Of a stretch of DNA of 21,478 nt, positions 7,798 through 14,933 are shown piece after piece (within the stretch, counting starts at the first letter, position 1; each line of letters starts with the position of its first letter). Under the pieces are notes generated by a model. The model searched no databases and was not told the DNA's origin. It was given only the letters and a program-made list of their open reading frames with translations. Made by a program: the position numbers and the translations under genes. Location of the stretch: positions 1 to 21,478 of the forward strand of contig DAOUEN010000070.1 in NCBI GenBank assembly GCA_034430415.1. The letters are read 5' to 3'. Source of the DNA: JADFUZ01 sp034430415 (GTDB taxonomy: Bacteria > Chloroflexota > Dehalococcoidia > GIF9 > AB-539-J10).

Positions 7798-7820
7798 GGT
7801 TAAGTTAACTCGTGGCTGTT
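7798..7820 (+). repeat. Left terminal inverted repeat of the insertion sequence
   Basis: It begins GGTTAAGTTAACTCGTGG and matches the reverse complement of 9190-9212 at 22 of 23 positions. It contains the palindrome GTTAAC. Confidence 0.9.
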
Positions 7821-7870
7821 CCTGATTTCTCACTTCATTTAGGTCGACTATTTACTCGTGTCCATCGTAG

Positions 7871-8866
7871 CTATCCCCTCAGTGTCGTGATTCCTGGAAT
7901 GGCGACTTTCCTCTTGGCTTCGCTCTTGCGTACCGCCCGCCGTATAGAGGCTCTCCGCTTTTGCTTCTCCGTCGTCGGCTTCGCCTTCGGTATCTCCAAC
8001 TGCGACATATAGGGTTCCTTCGCTCCACCGGCATTTCTCACGATGTCGTTCCAGTCGGTGAATGGTAGCTTGACCTTCATGGTCTTCACTGGCGGCACGT
8101 TCCCTAGAGATTCATGCTCCTTGAAGAAGTTGTACTGTGTCAGCCAGCCTTCCGTCAGCAACCTTGCCGTAGCCAGATTGCCGAAGTTCCGTATCACGTC
8201 GGTGCGCTCTTTGAGAGTGCCGTGAAGCCTCTCGATAAGGTTCGTGCTGTCCTGTTCGGTAAACGGCTTGCTCCTGATATGCTTCGTAGTACCGCCACTG
8301 GCAAGGTCTATGCCGTCCATGTACGCTTGTAGCTTGTCGGTGATGATAACCTTCGGTACTTTGCCCGCCCGTGCTATCGCCTTCTCCACCAATACCTGAG
8401 CATCTTCCGTAGTCCTGTTCGTAGATAGATGCGATGCTAAGAGATACCTCGAGTCCGCATCTATGATGTCGAAGAACCAGATGTTCCTGCCGTCTACGTT
8501 CAGCGCCGTCTCATCGGCAACCCACGTATCCCCGACTACGGGATGAAAGTCTCTTGCTCTCCTGATGGCCTCTTGGGTGAAGCGTACAATCCACTTGTAG
8601 ATTCCTGGCTCGGAAAAGTACTTGCCGTATACCATCTTCATGTGACCTTGAATGCTGTCCAGAGGCATACCCCTGTAGTACATATCCAGAGCCGCAGCCA
8701 CCCATGTCATCGGTGTCTTCATCTTCGGCAAGGTATCCAGTACGAACTTGCGCTTGCAGTCTTTACAGTAGTAGCGCTGGACGCCTTTGTAGGTGCCGAA
8801 CCTGATGACGTTCGGTGATTGGCAGTATTTACACTTTGCGTCTTGGCTATTTTGATTTGATACCAT
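7871..8866 (-). CDS. Zinc-ribbon DDE transposase (IS6/IS240-like core)
   Basis: A 331-residue protein. The N-terminal zinc ribbon uses Cys12, Cys15, Cys34 and Cys37 (CKYC...CKDC), typical of DNA-binding heads of IS1- and IS1595-like proteins. The catalytic core has the DDE triad: Asp118 in VADETALNVDGR, Asp177 in VIITDKLQAY and Glu212 in NLIERLHGTLKERTDV, with spacing like the IS6/IS240 domain. The C-terminal tail is rich in Arg and Lys. It catalyses cut and strand transfer at the element's ends. The frame is intact, the inverted repeats nearly identical, so the element may still be active. The start codon is overlapped by the end of the small upstream ORF, suggesting coupled translation. Confidence 0.92.
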   Translation of the reverse strand: MVSNQNSQDAKCKYCQSPNVIRFGTYKGVQRYYCKDCKRKFVLDTLPKMKTPMTWVAAALDMYYRGMPLDSIQGHMKMVYGKYFSEPGIYKWIVRFTQEAIRRARDFHPVVGDTWVADETALNVDGRNIWFFDIIDADSRYLLASHLSTNRTTEDAQVLVEKAIARAGKVPKVIITDKLQAYMDGIDLASGGTTKHIRSKPFTEQDSTNLIERLHGTLKERTDVIRNFGNLATARLLTEGWLTQYNFFKEHESLGNVPPVKTMKVKLPFTDWNDIVRNAGGAKEPYMSQLEIPKAKPTTEKQKRRASIRRAVRKSEAKRKVAIPGITTLRG

Positions 8867-9008
8867 CGCTGATTCTCTGTTCCAAGGTCGTCATTCTCTG
8901 CCCCAATGCTATCAGTTCCTGCTTCACAGTAGACATGGCTTGCTCCAGTGCATCTATTCTCCGTTCTATGCTACTTCCAAATATGTTGGGGGGGGGTCTG
9001 CCTCCCAT
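8847..9008 (-). CDS. Small coiled-coil protein inside the insertion sequence, overlapping the transposase start
   Basis: A 53-residue frame starting at ATG 9006-9008 (MGGRPPPNIFGSSIERR...). After a Pro-rich head it forms a heptad-like helix: IDALEQAMSTVKQELIAL, then GQRMTTLEQRI. It ends at TAG 8847-8849, overlapping the transposase start by 20 bases in another frame, an arrangement typical of translational coupling. The three prolines are encoded by a run of nine C on the coding strand, so length change there would alter the frame. No clear Shine-Dalgarno precedes the ATG. The regular heptads argue for real coding; role unknown, perhaps a transposase partner or oligomerisation helper. Confidence 0.5.
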   Translation of the reverse strand: MGGRPPPNIFGSSIERRIDALEQAMSTVKQELIALGQRMTTLEQRISDGIKSK

Positions 9009-9166
9009 AGTCTTGTACTATGAATGTAGAGGGTAGCCCCCATAGACGTTTCCCCCAAGAGGGATATGCTGCCTGCAACGGCAGAGGCGCTCCAATACGC
9101 AACCGCCATACATCTGCACCACAGCCAAACATATTGTCTTGTCCTGTATACATTTTCCACAATTCC

Positions 9167-9194
9167 ATTGTATCATGCATCTTGCGAAAAACAA
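9167..9194 (-). promoter_or_regulatory. Candidate transposase promoter at the right end of the insertion sequence
   Basis: On the minus strand TTGTTT (9194-9189), partly within the inverted repeat, is followed after 16 bases by TACAAT (9172-9167). It would drive the small ORF and the transposase, and an end-located promoter is common in insertion sequences. Confidence 0.45.
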
Positions 9195-9212
9195 CCACGA
9201 GTTAACTTAACC
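9190..9212 (-). repeat. Right terminal inverted repeat of the insertion sequence
   Basis: The reverse complement of the left end, one mismatch in 23 bases. It marks the promoter-proximal end of the element. Confidence 0.9.
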
Positions 9213-9522
9213 AATTGTAGTAGTCAAACCATTTGAGTCTCTGCCTGGATTTGCTGGACAACTTGGGGATACTGGCCAGACGCCTGCATCCGGGGATCGC
9301 GCTGTAGACACTCATAGCGCAGCCATCGTAACGCCCTTTCATAACTTATGTGTCACCCATCTATCTGAACAAGATCACGGGGCTTGCCTGCGACATGCCG
9401 GTGTGGCCAGACTTTCTGCGCAGCATCCCAGTATGGATGGAGGTAGAATGCCGGCTGGATTGTTGCGGGAGGAGATTTGTTCTATTATGGTATGAGATGC
9501 AGGAAGAACGGAGGTGAGAGTC
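9213..9522. other. Gene-free stretch between the insertion sequence and the SRPBCC gene
   Basis: About 310 bases. A plus-strand open frame of some 55 codons ends at 9517, inside the Shine-Dalgarno of the next gene, but it lacks its own ribosome site and matches nothing I know. Otherwise I see nothing in it. Confidence 0.45.
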
Positions 9523-9954
9523 ATGGCAAAGTCGGAGACAAGCATCACTATCAAGGCCCCGGTGGACAAGGTGTTCGGCTACATCAGCGAACCGACCAAC
9601 TTGCCCGAAATCTGGCCAAGCCTGGTGGAGATCAAGGATGTGAAACCGCTACCCAATGGCGGCCATGCCAACCGATGGGTGTACAAGATGGCCGGCATAC
9701 GGCTTGAAGGTAGCAGCGAAGACGTCGAATATGCCGCCAACCAGCGCGTGGTCTCTAGGACCAAGGGTGGTGCTGACAGCACCCAGACCTGGATTCTCCA
9801 GCCGGAAGGCGGTGGGACAAAGGTGACATTCAAGGTCGAGTATACCGTGCCCATTCCGGTGCTGGGCAAGCTGGCCGAGGCCGTAATCGTCAAGATGAAC
9901 GAGAACGAGGGAGATGTGATCCTGGCTAATCTGAAGGCCAGAATGGAAGCGTAA
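9523..9954 (+). CDS. SRPBCC (START/polyketide cyclase-like) family protein
   Basis: A 143-residue protein. The ATG at 9523 follows GGAGGTGA; a GTG nine bases earlier lies within that ribosome site and is unlikely. The N-terminus (SETSITIKAPVDKVFGYISE, then P-x-N-L-P-E-I-W-P-S-L) is the opening strand and helix of the SRPBCC fold. A helix-grip pattern follows (WILQPEGGGTKVTFKVEYTV, then a C-terminal helix ILANLKARME). These proteins hold small hydrophobic ligands in a deep pocket; ligands range from lipids to polyketides and cannot be told from sequence. Cytoplasmic, apparently a single gene. Confidence 0.88.
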   Translation: MAKSETSITIKAPVDKVFGYISEPTNLPEIWPSLVEIKDVKPLPNGGHANRWVYKMAGIRLEGSSEDVEYAANQRVVSRTKGGADSTQTWILQPEGGGTKVTFKVEYTVPIPVLGKLAEAVIVKMNENEGDVILANLKARMEA

Positions 9955-10337
9955 AGTCCAAACAGGCATGAGCTGAGTTCACATCTTCTCCCAGTTCGGG
10001 CCCGTTGGTCCGGCGCTGTTCTCGTCCCTCGTTCCCTTTCCCTCTTCTGCTGCCTGCGCCTGTGGCAACCGAAGGGTCGCGGCCCATTCGTCGCCGCCAG
10101 GATGGGCAGTCCTTGACATTGGTGGTTGTCGGCACCTGTGCTACAATCACGGTTTCACCATTGAGCTTACGGTTAACAACGCAATAAGTCAGACGGCTAC
10201 CCCGAGCGGGTCTATCACCACCCCGGTACCGTAGTGACATTCCTGGACCGTTCTTCAGTGGTCGTGGACTCCAGGGGCACAGCTGTCTTCACCTGCGTCT
10301 TTGGCGACGTTGCTGCTATCAGTGACAGGAGGTAGTT
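9955..10337. other. Gene-free, possibly decayed stretch
   Basis: About 380 bases. Two fragments look faintly protein-like in different plus frames: FTIELTVNNAISQ near 10150-10190 and GTVVTFLDRSSVVVDSRG near 10205-10260, followed by a stop just before 10338. They could be remains of an extracellular beta-sandwich domain, but I cannot name it. A promoter candidate lies at 10119-10147. Confidence 0.35.
10119..10147 (+). promoter_or_regulatory. Candidate extended -10 promoter
   Basis: TTGGTG (10119-10124), 17 bases, then TACAAT (10142-10147) preceded by TGC, an extended -10. It would give the 81-residue gene a leader of about 180 bases. Confidence 0.33.
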
Positions 10338-10583
10338 ATGGATAATACAGTTACATTATCTGTAGGCGATACTTTCCACTTGAGATTTGGCAAGGACCGT
10401 ATTTTGTATGCTGGTATGCCGTCTGAAAGGGTATTCTCTATCGTGCAGAAGAAGTGGGAGTTCTTCTACCGGGGATACTCCTGGAATCTGTTCTATCCCA
10501 GGGGGCAGAGCAGCATAAGAATAGACGGGGTCAATATCCAGGTAGAGAGCGTCACTCCAGATGAGATTAGGTTGAGGCTGTGA
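10338..10583 (+). CDS. Small protein of unknown function
   Basis: An 81-residue protein. The ATG at 10338 is preceded by AGGAGGT at a normal distance. The protein seems to be all beta strand, with alternating hydrophobic residues (TVTLSVGDTFHLRFG, SIRIDGVNIQVESV, DEIRLRL) and no cysteine, signal peptide or membrane helix. The pattern suggests a small beta-barrel or sandwich domain. I do not recognise it. It stands alone, ahead of a hairpin and the promoter of the transport operon. Confidence 0.62.
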   Translation: MDNTVTLSVGDTFHLRFGKDRILYAGMPSERVFSIVQKKWEFFYRGYSWNLFYPRGQSSIRIDGVNIQVESVTPDEIRLRL

Positions 10584-10646
10584 CGACCAGCACCCAGCAT
10601 GTTGCCCGTTCTGTGCGAGAGCGCGGGAACGCCCGGGAGCGATCGC

Positions 10647-10669
10647 AGCTGGCGCTTTCTTCGCCAGCT
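10647..10669 (+). terminator. GC-rich hairpin, possible terminator
   Basis: AGCTGGCG (10647-10654) pairs with CGCCAGCT (10662-10669) over a seven-base loop. No T-run follows, so it is at best an atypical terminator of the 81-residue gene; the hairpin itself is clear. Confidence 0.4.
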
Positions 10670-10717
10670 TAGGGCAACAGCCAGTACATGGCTGCCGCCC
10701 CTTGCAGGAATCGGGCC

Positions 10718-10745
10718 TTGACAGGATTATGCAGTTGGGTATAAT
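10718..10745 (+). promoter_or_regulatory. Consensus sigma-70 promoter of the degV-liv operon
   Basis: A perfect TTGACA (10718-10723) and a perfect TATAAT (10740-10745) are separated by 16 bases. The transcript would start near 10752 and give a leader of about 50 bases before the first degV. No other comparably strong promoter is visible within the eight genes that follow. Confidence 0.85.
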
Positions 10746-10802
10746 ACATCGCATTGCGACATATTGAGCCGCAGCGTATGGGCTTGTGCCAGTGAGGAAG
10801 TA

Positions 10803-11675
10803 ATGAAGAAAGTAGGTGTCGTAGTTGATGCCCCGGCGGCCATACCCGCGGCGATCGCCAGGGAGTACGAGATAGCGATAGTACCTCTCCACGCTATCGT
10901 GGATGGCAAGGACTACCTGGAAACCGAAGTGGACATGCAGTGGCTCTATCGGAGGCTCAGGGAAACGGAAAGCGTACCCACTACCTCATTCCCGTCTCCG
11001 GGCGAATTCCTGGCAGCCTACCGCAGGGTGGCGGAGGGAGCAGAGTCCATCGTGTCCATTCACATGACGTCGATGTTCAGCAAGGGGTACGAGGCTGCCC
11101 TGGAAGCCAGGAGAGTCCTCGGAAAGGAGCTGCCCGATGTAAGAGTCGAGGTCATCGACTCCCGGACCGTCGAGGCCGGTGAGATGCCCATCGCGGTGGA
11201 GGCGGCCAGGGCGGCGAAGGAAGGCAGGGACTTCGACGAGGTGGTCGAACTGGCCAGAGACATACAGGCAAACATGAACGCTCTCTATGCTTTCGAGACT
11301 CTTTTCTACAGGGACAAAGGCGGCAGGATATTCAAGGCTAAACCCTGGGCTGAAGCCGAAGCTCGGTCGGGCGGCTTCAGAGCGATGATCGAGGTTGACG
11401 CATCGACGGGCGGGACTGTGAGCCTCGTAGCCAGGGCCAGGACTAAGAAGCGCATGATGGGCAAAATGGTCGAGATAGCTGAAGACAGGATGGGAGACAA
11501 GAAACTCCGCGCTGCCATAGTCCATGCCAATGTCCCTGAGCAGGCCGAGGAGCTAAAAGGAATGCTTCTGTCCCGACTCCAGTGTGAGGAGCTTCATGTC
11601 AGTGAGGCTCTGGCAGTAACCGCCGTTCAGAACGGAGAAGGCTTCATTTCGTTTGCGTTTCATGCTAGTTTGTGA
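10803..11675 (+). CDS. DegV family protein (FakB-like fatty-acid-binding)
   Basis: A 290-residue protein; the ATG at 10803 has GAGGAAG just upstream. DegV landmarks are present in order: VVVDAPAAIP at the N-terminus (usually D-S-T-A-D-L-P), TTSFPSPGEF at residues 60-69, IHMTSMFSKGYEAA at 87-100, VIDSRTVEAGEM near 118-128, and the loop KGGRI near 172-176. DegV/FakB proteins bind a single fatty acid and present it to a kinase or enzyme. It is first in the liv-type operon, and a second, divergent DegV lies at the other side of the transporter. The ligand here is inferred from the family, not shown. Confidence 0.9.
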   Translation: MKKVGVVVDAPAAIPAAIAREYEIAIVPLHAIVDGKDYLETEVDMQWLYRRLRETESVPTTSFPSPGEFLAAYRRVAEGAESIVSIHMTSMFSKGYEAALEARRVLGKELPDVRVEVIDSRTVEAGEMPIAVEAARAAKEGRDFDEVVELARDIQANMNALYAFETLFYRDKGGRIFKAKPWAEAEARSGGFRAMIEVDASTGGTVSLVARARTKKRMMGKMVEIAEDRMGDKKLRAAIVHANVPEQAEELKGMLLSRLQCEELHVSEALAVTAVQNGEGFISFAFHASL

Positions 11676-11777
11676 ATACCATCTGTTCCTGTTTCATCAA
11701 CACCTGTGACCTGCGCCGGGGCGGAGCGGTCCGTCTCTGCCGGCACAGCCTGTAGTCTGTAGGAGGAGGGCAAAGCA

Positions 11778-12965
11778 ATGATAAAGAGGGTATCTATACT
11801 ATTGGTGGCGGTCATTCTGGTCTTCGGGGGGTTGATTTCCTGCGCCGGCCCCGCCGAGGAGACGACCTACAAGGTGGGGGCTATCGTTTCACAGACAGGA
11901 CCGTATAGCGCGCTGGGACTGCCGGCCCTGGAAGGCGCGGAGCTGATAGTCAAGGGGATCAACGAGGCAGGTGGCATTAACGGCGTTCCCCTGGAGCTCA
12001 TCGTCTACGACGACAAGGGGAGCTCCACCGAGACGGCACTGGCGGCCAAGAAGCTGATAGAGGTGGATGAGGTCCTGGCGCTGTTCTGCAGCAGCGCCAC
12101 AGGCCTGGCGCATAGCCTGGTGCCGGTGGCCAACGAAGGGAAGACGCCCGGCATCCCGATGTCGGGGACGGGCCTCATTCATGACCAGTTGGGAGAGTGG
12201 GCCTTCAAGCCCATCTCCGCCGAGGAGGACTACATCCCGCTGCCCCTCAACTACCTGAGCCAGGATGTGGGCGTCTCCAAACTGGCAGGGATGATGGAGA
12301 ACAGTGGCTACGGAGAGGGCGGCGAGTTCTATCTGGTTCAGTGCGCCCCTGATTGCGGTATTGACGTTGTGGAAATCCAGCATTTTGACCCTGCGGCCAC
12401 AGATATGACCCCCCAACTGACCAACATCAAGAACTCCGATGCCGAGGCCATGTTCGTCTGGGGCAGCGGGCCGGCGGGTGCGCTGGCCATCAAGCAGGCC
12501 AGGGAGATGGGTATGTCCGTCCATATCGTGACCACTCCGGCCCAGGCGTCTCCAAGCTACGTGGAAGCGTTCCAGGAGTTCTATGAGATGGAACCTTCCG
12601 CGGTCTGCCTTGATTCCAAGCTCACCATGTGGCGGCAGCTTCCCGACGACGACCCCGACAAGGCCATGTGCCGCGAGTTTGATGAACTGTACACGGAGAT
12701 CTACGGGCATGCTCCGTCCATGTGGAATGCCATAGGGGCCCAGATCGTCCAGTTCATTGCCGACGGCTTGGAGAGGGCACAGCCGGACCCGTCAAACCTG
12801 GAGGAAGCGCGGGCCAAGGTGAGGGATGCCTTTGAGACCACGGAGAACCTCAGCCTGTTCATGGGTACCTACACGCTGTCGCCCACGGACCACTACGGCA
12901 GGGTGATACCCAAAGAGGTACTGGTCAGCTTCGAGGGAGGAGAGAAGGTCCTCGTGAAATGGTAG
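11778..12965 (+). CDS. livK: Branched-chain amino acid-type ABC transporter, substrate-binding lipoprotein (LivK-like)
   Basis: A 395-residue protein with TAGGAGGAGG before the ATG. The signal peptide (LLVAVILVFGG) ends in the lipobox LISC with Cys22 as the lipidation site, so it is anchored to the outer face of the membrane. The mature part starts YKVGAIVSQTGPYSALGLP and continues with GINEAGGINGVPLELIVYDD, the hallmark of type I periplasmic binding proteins of the Peripla_BP_6 group. Members bind amino acids but also aromatic and other carboxylic acids, so the substrate is open. It precedes the permease and ATPase genes of the same system. Confidence 0.95.
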   Translation: MIKRVSILLVAVILVFGGLISCAGPAEETTYKVGAIVSQTGPYSALGLPALEGAELIVKGINEAGGINGVPLELIVYDDKGSSTETALAAKKLIEVDEVLALFCSSATGLAHSLVPVANEGKTPGIPMSGTGLIHDQLGEWAFKPISAEEDYIPLPLNYLSQDVGVSKLAGMMENSGYGEGGEFYLVQCAPDCGIDVVEIQHFDPAATDMTPQLTNIKNSDAEAMFVWGSGPAGALAIKQAREMGMSVHIVTTPAQASPSYVEAFQEFYEMEPSAVCLDSKLTMWRQLPDDDPDKAMCREFDELYTEIYGHAPSMWNAIGAQIVQFIADGLERAQPDPSNLEEARAKVRDAFETTENLSLFMGTYTLSPTDHYGRVIPKEVLVSFEGGEKVLVKW

Positions 12966-12990
12966 AGGCCTAGCCCTTTTCGACGGCGTC

Positions 12991-13863
12991 TTGGATTTCT
13001 CATCTGTTCTTCAGTTCCTCATCAGCGGGCTGACGCTGGGCTGCATTTACGCCGCCCTCGGCCTGGGGCTTTTTGTCGTCTACGGCGTAACCCGGGTGCT
13101 TAACCTCGCCCAGGGGGAGTTCGTCATGCTGGGGGGGATGATAACGGTGAGCTTGAACAGCATGGGCGCTCCCCTGTTTGCCAGCATCGTTCTTGCGGTG
13201 ACTATCACTGCCTTGAGCGGGGCGATACTGTACCGGTTCATCATCTACCCTGCCAGGAATTCAGCAGGTTCAACTCTGGCCTTTCTCACGGCCGGCTTTG
13301 CCTTCGCCATTGAGGGACTCACCCTGCTTGTCTGGGGATGGGAATTCCGCAGCCTGACCAATTTCCTGGGCAGCTCGAACATCCACCTGTGGGGGGCTAC
13401 CATCTTCGGCCAGGCTCCCTGGGTTGTCGGGGTTACCCTTCTCATGGTAGTGGGCCTGTACCTCTTCTTCGGCTATACTGTAAAGGGAAAAGCGTTGCGT
13501 GCCTGCGCCGATGAGCCTCTGGGGGCGAAGACGGTGGGCATAAGCACGGAGAAGATGGCGCTCTTCTCCTTCGTCCTGGCTGCCGGTCTGGGAGCGGTTG
13601 CCGGCGCGACGATAACACCATTGACCATGACTGCCTACAACGTCGGCATTCCGCTGACGATAAAGGGGCTTCTGGCCGCCTTTGTAGGGGGCATCAACAG
13701 GGCGGAGGGCGTAATACTGGGAGGGATGGTCCTGGGGTTGGCCGAGGCGATGTCGGCGGGACTCATGTCATCGAGCTACCATGATGTCCTTGCCCTGGGC
13801 GTCCTGCTGATAGTGTTCCTCTGCCGCCCCCGCGGGCTGCTGGGCGCTCCAGAAAGGGCATAG
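12991..13863 (+). CDS. livH: Branched-chain amino acid-type ABC transporter permease (LivH-like)
   Basis: A 290-residue protein, normal for the family. The start is probably the TTG at 12991; no ATG fits and the Shine-Dalgarno is weak, so translation may depend on the upstream gene 25 bases away. Multiple transmembrane helices are evident. Characteristic LivH stretches are FLISGLTLGCIYAALGLGL and GVTRVLNLAQGEFVMLGG near the N-terminus, and the EAA-like loop around residues 168-186 (KGKALRACADEPLGAKTVGI). It ends in FLCRPRGLLG. It forms half of the membrane channel with the LivM homologue. Confidence 0.94.
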   Translation: MDFSSVLQFLISGLTLGCIYAALGLGLFVVYGVTRVLNLAQGEFVMLGGMITVSLNSMGAPLFASIVLAVTITALSGAILYRFIIYPARNSAGSTLAFLTAGFAFAIEGLTLLVWGWEFRSLTNFLGSSNIHLWGATIFGQAPWVVGVTLLMVVGLYLFFGYTVKGKALRACADEPLGAKTVGISTEKMALFSFVLAAGLGAVAGATITPLTMTAYNVGIPLTIKGLLAAFVGGINRAEGVILGGMVLGLAEAMSAGLMSSSYHDVLALGVLLIVFLCRPRGLLGAPERA

Positions 13864-13895
13864 AGAGGCCGGCCTCCGCACCGGCCGGGAAAGAG

Positions 13896-14933
13896 ATGAG
13901 AAGGACGATCTTGACAGATGGCTCTGGACGGCGGGCGCTGGTGATATGCGCCGCGGTGCTGGCATCAGTCCCGCTTGTGGCTGGGCCTTACTCCGTTGTA
14001 GTCATGGTGGATATAGGGCTGTATGCTATTGTGGCTATGGGGCTTATTCTGCTCATGGGGTTCGCGGGTCAGGTGTCTCTGGGGCAGGGAGTGTTCTTCG
14101 GGCTGGGCGCCTACGGCTATGGCATTCTCACCACGCAGTACGATGTATCGCCGTGGGCAGCCCTTCTTGTTGCGGTGGCGGTGACCGGAGCCGTCGCTGC
14201 TGGTGTCGGGAGAGTTGTGCTCAGACTTCGCGGCCTTATCATAGCGGGAGTGACGCTGACGGTGAACCTCATTTTCTACTATCTTTGTGTGAACGTTTCA
14301 GGCCTCACCGGTGGGGCGACTGGAATGGCGCTCATCCCCCGACTTCCTTCAGGTGAGCTTATCTCGCATTCGCTGTTCACCTACTATCTGGTATGGGCGG
14401 TGGGTATTCTTCTGCTGATGTTCTCCTTGAATCTGGTCAAGTCCCGGGTGGGGAGGGCGTTGAGGGCCATGAACGCCCTTTCTGGAGGGAGTGAGGACAC
14501 GGCTCAGGTGCTGGGAGTGAATATTATGAGGTACAAGGTGGAGGTCTTCGCCGCAGCCGCCATCTATGCCGGGATAGCCGGCGGCATCTATGCTCAGTAT
14601 ACAAGCTGCATAGAGCCCGGGGCCTTCGGCGTTCAGTTCTCGGTTCGAGTGGCCATAATGGCCATCGTAGGCGGACTGGCAAACCCCTGGGGAGCCTTCC
14701 TCGGGGCAGGGCTGATGGTGGGCCTGGCCCAGTTCTTGCAGGAGGTCATGCCAGTGATAGTAGGTGGACCTACGGGTGCCTATGAGCTTGTAGCGTACGG
14801 TGTTATCCTGGTGGCGACGCTGCTGTTCATGCCGCAGGGGCTGGTTTCAGTATGTGGCAAACTGGAACGCCGGGTAAGAATGCTGGTGAAGAGCAGACGG
14901 TCCTGTCAGACCGGAGAGAATAGCAGTGTTTGA
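13896..14933 (+). CDS. livM: Branched-chain amino acid-type ABC transporter permease (LivM-like)
   Basis: A 345-residue protein with about eight to ten membrane helices. The ATG at 13896 follows GGGAAAGAG. LivM features include YAIVAMGLILLMGFAGQVSL followed by GQGVFFGLGAYGYGIL near the N-terminus, LTGGATGM around residue 143, and RAMNALSGGSEDTAQVLGV around residues 188-206, where most relatives have a short R-x-x-E motif with A-A-x-x-x-G-I-N; this coupling loop is slightly unusual. GGLANPWGAFLGAG precedes the final helix and the usual MPQGL. Its stop overlaps the next start by eight bases. Confidence 0.94.
   Translation: MRRTILTDGSGRRALVICAAVLASVPLVAGPYSVVVMVDIGLYAIVAMGLILLMGFAGQVSLGQGVFFGLGAYGYGILTTQYDVSPWAALLVAVAVTGAVAAGVGRVVLRLRGLIIAGVTLTVNLIFYYLCVNVSGLTGGATGMALIPRLPSGELISHSLFTYYLVWAVGILLLMFSLNLVKSRVGRALRAMNALSGGSEDTAQVLGVNIMRYKVEVFAAAAIYAGIAGGIYAQYTSCIEPGAFGVQFSVRVAIMAIVGGLANPWGAFLGAGLMVGLAQFLQEVMPVIVGGPTGAYELVAYGVILVATLLFMPQGLVSVCGKLERRVRMLVKSRRSCQTGENSSV

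Larger units (their letters stand above)
7798..9212 (-). mobile_element. Complete 1.4-kb insertion sequence with terminal inverted repeats and a DDE transposase
   Basis: The ends are inverted copies beginning GGTTAAGTTAACTCGTGG, 22 of 23 bases identical (7798-7820 and 9190-9212). Between them lie a transposase gene and a small overlapping ORF, both reading leftward. I found no convincing direct target duplication: the left flank ends CCCAATAT and the right begins AATTGTAG. The transposase type (zinc ribbon plus an IS6/IS240-like DDE core) is related to IS6, but the element is much longer than the typical ~0.8-kb IS6, so the family assignment is provisional. Confidence 0.88.

Noticed and set aside
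9320..9517. Plus-strand frame of about 55 codons running into the SRPBCC ribosome site
   Set aside because: No ribosome site of its own and no recognisable sequence; kept only as part of the gene-free stretch.
11889..12710. Long 273-codon minus-strand frame
   Set aside because: Antisense to livK, a confident gene; high-GC codon structure explains long shadow frames.
14463..14500. Unusual coupling loop in LivM (MNALSGGSEDTA) as a possible frameshift
   Set aside because: The surrounding frame is continuous and restores family sequence on both sides without any base change; treated as natural variation.
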